Origin: Caenorhabditis elegans
Taxonomy: Eukaryota > Nematoda > Chromadorea > Rhabditida > Rhabditidae
Length of the DNA stretch: 64,000 nucleotides
Direction: 5' to 3'
Assembly: GCF_000002985.6 (NCBI RefSeq)
Contig: NC_003282.8
Span: forward strand, 310,001 to 374,000
Below, piece by piece: positions 61,601-64,000 of the stretch (its first letter is position 1; each line of letters starts with the position of its first letter). A program made the position numbers and the translations under genes. The notes beneath the pieces were generated by a model. That model was not told the origin of the DNA. It saw nothing but the letters and a program-made list of their open reading frames with translations, and made no database searches.

Positions 61601-64000
61601 TACTTGACAGTGAACGATCCATCTTGATTATCCAAAACATCCAAATCGACATTTTCTCCTTGATCGTCTCTCAATGCAACTTCTACAGCTCCTGGTCCGG
61701 CTTGTGTGGCATCAATTGTGAATCTTGTTGGTTCTTTGGAATACACAGGTCCATCGACTCCAGGTCCGAAAATCTTCAGTTTTGAAGCATCAGTTGGTTC
61801 TTTCACTTTGACAGAGAACGGAGCTCCTGGAACTGAAACTCCAGCAACACTGACATCAATCTTGTGCTTAATTGGCGCGTCGGGAATCAATGTATACTCA
61901 AACAATCCTGGAGTAATCTCACGAGCTCCATAACTGATTGGATTGAGTTCTGGATCCAAAATCTCCACTTTCGGCACCAAATCAACTCCACAAAGACGAG
62001 TATCAACACGGAATGGAATCTTCTCACCAACGTTGTACACCTTCGATTCATCAATACCAGTGACTCGAGTTGCTGATGGTTTTAGGCCTTCGATTGGTTC
62101 AGTGACACGCAGAACAAACGGCGAATCCTGAAATTGAAAAACTTTCAATTTGTTAACTATCAGTCGATTGGAGAGCTATTACTAGTAGTGGGGTCATGGG
62201 CTTATTTATTCATATGATTTAGAAAAATGCAATCATTTTTTGCATTTTTCGGCATTTGTCCGCATTCTTTCTACATCGGCCGCCACCTCACTTCACATGC
62301 TAAAAACGAGACGCAGAGAAAACCTTTCCTGCGGGGACATATCTCTCTGCGTCTCTTGTTTTTAGCATTTGAAGTGGGGTGGCGGCCGATGTAGAGAAAT
62401 GCGGACAAATGTCGAAATATGCAAAAATGATTGCATTATTCTACATTTTTCGACACTGATGAATAGGGGGAAAATGTATTAAAATACATGTTCGCATTTT
62501 TCACCATCACATGATTAAGCCGATTATTCAAGTAATTCTGCAAAATGTTTTTAAATACAATTATGACGTCACAAATGTATTTAAATACATGTTTTATATA
62601 CTTTAATACAGTTCTGACGTAATTTTTCTACACTTTTCAATTTTCCGACATTACTTGAATAACCCCATTAAATACATAAAAACATGTATTTTGATACAGT
62701 TGTGACGTCATTTTTCTACACTTTTAATTTTCCAATACTACATGAATAACGCCATAACAAAACATGTTAAATTTAAAGCGTTTCATCTTATTTTAATATT
62801 TAGTTACCTGAATATGCTTTCCGTCGGCTAGCACCCCAACTTTGTAAACTCCAGCCACAGTTGGTGTATAGGATAGAATAGCACTACCATCTGGTCTCTC
62901 TTGACATCCGATTTCCGCTTTCGATGGTCCTTCAACAGCAAATGATAGATCTTTTGATTCTCCATTCATTTCCACATCAAACACGCATGGCTCATTTACA
63001 ATTCCGCCTTCAAGTCCTGCTCCGAATGCTCTGATCTTCGAAGAGCTTTCCGGTGCCACATGGATCTTATGAGATTCGATGACTTCACCAGCAACCTTAA
63101 CGAGTACTTCTAGATCATCAGGTGCTTGCTTTGGCGAATATTCGAAATCCATTGACTGAGATTCGTCATTGTAGCCAACTGAAACTGGTAGATGAGAACC
63201 ATCCGACGGTTTCAACACTTCCAAAGAAATGTTTGCGTTGGCGATATTTTCTTCCGGATCCAACGATTCAACGTGGACACCAACGACATCATTTTTGCGA
63301 ATTCCTTCTGGAGCAATTCCACGTCCCCACACTTTGAACGAATCTGAAAAACAATTTCATTACTTTTTTGAAATACAGAAACAGAGACATCATGGATTCA
63401 AGATTTAGTGGAATTCCGGATCTGTCACCGTGCCAACGCATAAAACGCAATTTTTCTCGAAGAAAAAACAGTTTTCTTCAAAAGTTCTCTTCAAGAAAAT
63501 ATGCTTAACAACACGCAACATGGAGCAGTTGTCACGTTTTTCTTTGAGAAAAATTGTGTTTTGTGCCAGATCCCTAATTCCACCAGATCTTGAATTCGTG
63601 GTGCATCCAGAAACTCGATTCTTATATTTATAAATATACGCACTCTTTGGTTTTCCACGCAGTGGGAATGGCGATCCGGTCAATGGGAGCTTCTTGTGGA
63701 AAACATTGACTGAATGTAGTCCAATACACGGAATTTTGTATTCGAATGAATGTTCTCCTGGTGATGTACCATCCAAGATAACCATTCGGTGCTCTTTTCC
63801 AGTTGGATCAACAACAATTGCTTCAACAGGACCTTCAATGGCGTCGACCACGGCGAATTTGACGTCATCTCCGACTTTGGCGGTTTTGTTATAATCGAGA
63901 AGGCGGGCGATTGGAACAACCTGAAGAACAAATTCAGATTATATATAAATTTTTTCTCTACCTGACAAATGACGCTAGCCTCAGGAATGGTCTGAGTCTC
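49584..64000 (-). CDS. fln-1: filamin, C-terminal part with about 20 Ig repeats (partial)
   Basis: Exons on the minus strand, 5' to 3': 63962-64000 (runs off the window), 63644-63920, 62808-63343, 61573-62127, 61406-61505, 61090 down to about 60370, 58820 to 59148 or 59176, 58599-58770, 58242-58400, 57761-57946, 57129-57709, 54209-54307, 53976-54128, 53771-53879, 52837-53231, 51907-52758, 51326-51858, 51011-51264, 50805-50965, 49994-50221, 49584-49619. Filamin repeats show GPGL/GSG openings, EGPSKA and GPAKS strands, DGT-x-Y-x-P-x-PG-Y, and SPF endings. The last repeat has LLMVGVVTTKGPCEEVVVRH, matching the dimerisation repeat of vertebrate filamins. It is completed by an 11-codon final exon ending EIPGSPFAIEP. 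Filamin crosslinks actin as a dimer; the actin-binding N-terminus is outside the window. A charged linker (residues from 54307 to 53976) acts as a hinge. One junction near 60365 is unresolved. Confidence 0.92.
50468..50641. repeat. 174-bp palindromic element in a filamin intron
   Basis: GAAGTATCTAATCCATTTTA and its continuation to TGAGTTTCAACAA pair with the right arm ending TAAAATGGATTAGATACTTC. Arms are about 60 bp with few mismatches. Non-coding. Confidence 0.85.
53266..53750. repeat. foldback element of the GAGACGTTTTGAAAATTTCTC family
   Basis: The left end (CATAATGAGACGTTCTGAAA, AAAGTTATGGCGG) and right end (CCGCCATAACTTTTTTTTTG, CGTCTCATTTCAAAATTC) are inverted. The inner GTTACAGACGCTGCGAC also pairs. 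Related copies are at 59223-59950 and fragments at 30700-31060 and 31740-31870. Confidence 0.75.
54308..57128 (-). other. large filamin intron with possible internal promoter
   Basis: This 2.8-kb intron separates the upstream Ig repeats from the hinge and the C-terminal repeats. No gene is supported inside. It has TC/GA-rich runs (56537-56560, 56590-56630, 56670-56685) and AT-rich DNA. Its size relative to the other filamin introns makes an alternative start for a short C-terminal isoform possible, but no start exon was found. Confidence 0.35.
59223..59950. repeat. foldback element with nested GC-rich insertion, filamin intron
   Basis: The ends GTGTAATACCGAAATTTGAG and CTCAAATTTCGGTACTACAC are inverted, and TTTTATTTGTGCCCCACTGA pairs internally. 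A GC-rich CGCCGGCCGGCCTTCGCCG block with its own partial inverted copy (59500-59600) appears to be inserted within. Confidence 0.7.
62225..62438. repeat. palindromic element in a filamin intron
   Basis: TTTGTCCGCATT and ACATCGGCCGCCACC on the left pair with GGTGGCGGCCGATGT and AATGCGGACAAA on the right. The central ACGAGACGCAGAGA pairs with TCTCTGCGTCTC. A dispersed foldback element. It is followed by AT-rich DNA with repeated ACATGTATTTTAATAC-like units to about 62720. Confidence 0.8.
63395..63596. repeat. 202-bp inverted-repeat element in a filamin intron
   Basis: GATTCAAGATTTAGTGGAAT on the left pairs with ATTCCACCAGATCTTGAATTC on the right, and the inner GCATAAAACGCAATTTTTCT pairs with AAAATTGTGTTTTGTGC. 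Non-coding. Confidence 0.7.

Noticed and set aside
1..64000. CRISPR arrays, bacterial operons or phage-like islands
   Set aside because: The DNA is clearly nematode nuclear sequence with spliced genes; repeats present are inverted or minisatellite types without regular spacers.

Overview
The window is nematode nuclear DNA and almost certainly Caenorhabditis elegans, left arm of chromosome IV. Genes have many short AT-rich introns ending in TTTTCAG, there is a cuticle collagen, a ground-like protein, a GT92 (DUF23) glycosyltransferase and many small foldback repeats typical of that genome. I recognise the neighbours as K02D7-type genes (swt-1, snai-1, dsc-4, col-101) and the filamin fln-1. These names come from memory of the families and their synteny, not from a search. 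Exon models were built by hand from reading frames, splice signals and phase. Every multi-exon model given as complete keeps frame throughout.

Layout. Positions 1-931 (+) are the 3' part of a SWEET sugar transporter. 1552-3697 (-) is a five-finger Snail-family factor. 5119-10470 (-) is a complete microsomal triglyceride transfer protein large-subunit homologue (11 exons, 892 aa). 11328-11465 (+) is a lone coding-like terminal exon. 12186-12584 (-) is a small ground-like secreted protein, followed by tRNA-Asp(GTC) at 12632-12703 (-). 15076-20449 (+) is a membrane-anchored pseudokinase whose first intron holds the cuticle collagen on the opposite strand (15519-16529). 20957-24312 (+) is a GT92 glycosyltransferase. 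24890-27161 (-) is a PXMP4-type peroxisomal membrane protein with a mariner-like transposon in an intron. 29808-48882 (+) is a 26-exon, 1,684-aa classical-type cadherin repeat protein with one membrane span. 49584-64000 (-) is the C-terminal part of filamin, with about 20 Ig repeats; its actin-binding N-terminus lies beyond the right edge.

No operon is evident: adjacent genes are convergent, divergent or separated by more than 1 kb. The genes serve separate animal-cell functions: sugar transport, lipoprotein assembly, transcription, cuticle, glycosylation, peroxisome, adhesion and actin crosslinking. The least ordinary content is in the introns. These carry many inverted-repeat elements, above all a 1.58-kb near-perfect foldback element with 9-bp target duplications and a 45-bp coding-length minisatellite inside a cadherin intron. 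I found no clearly new biochemical system.
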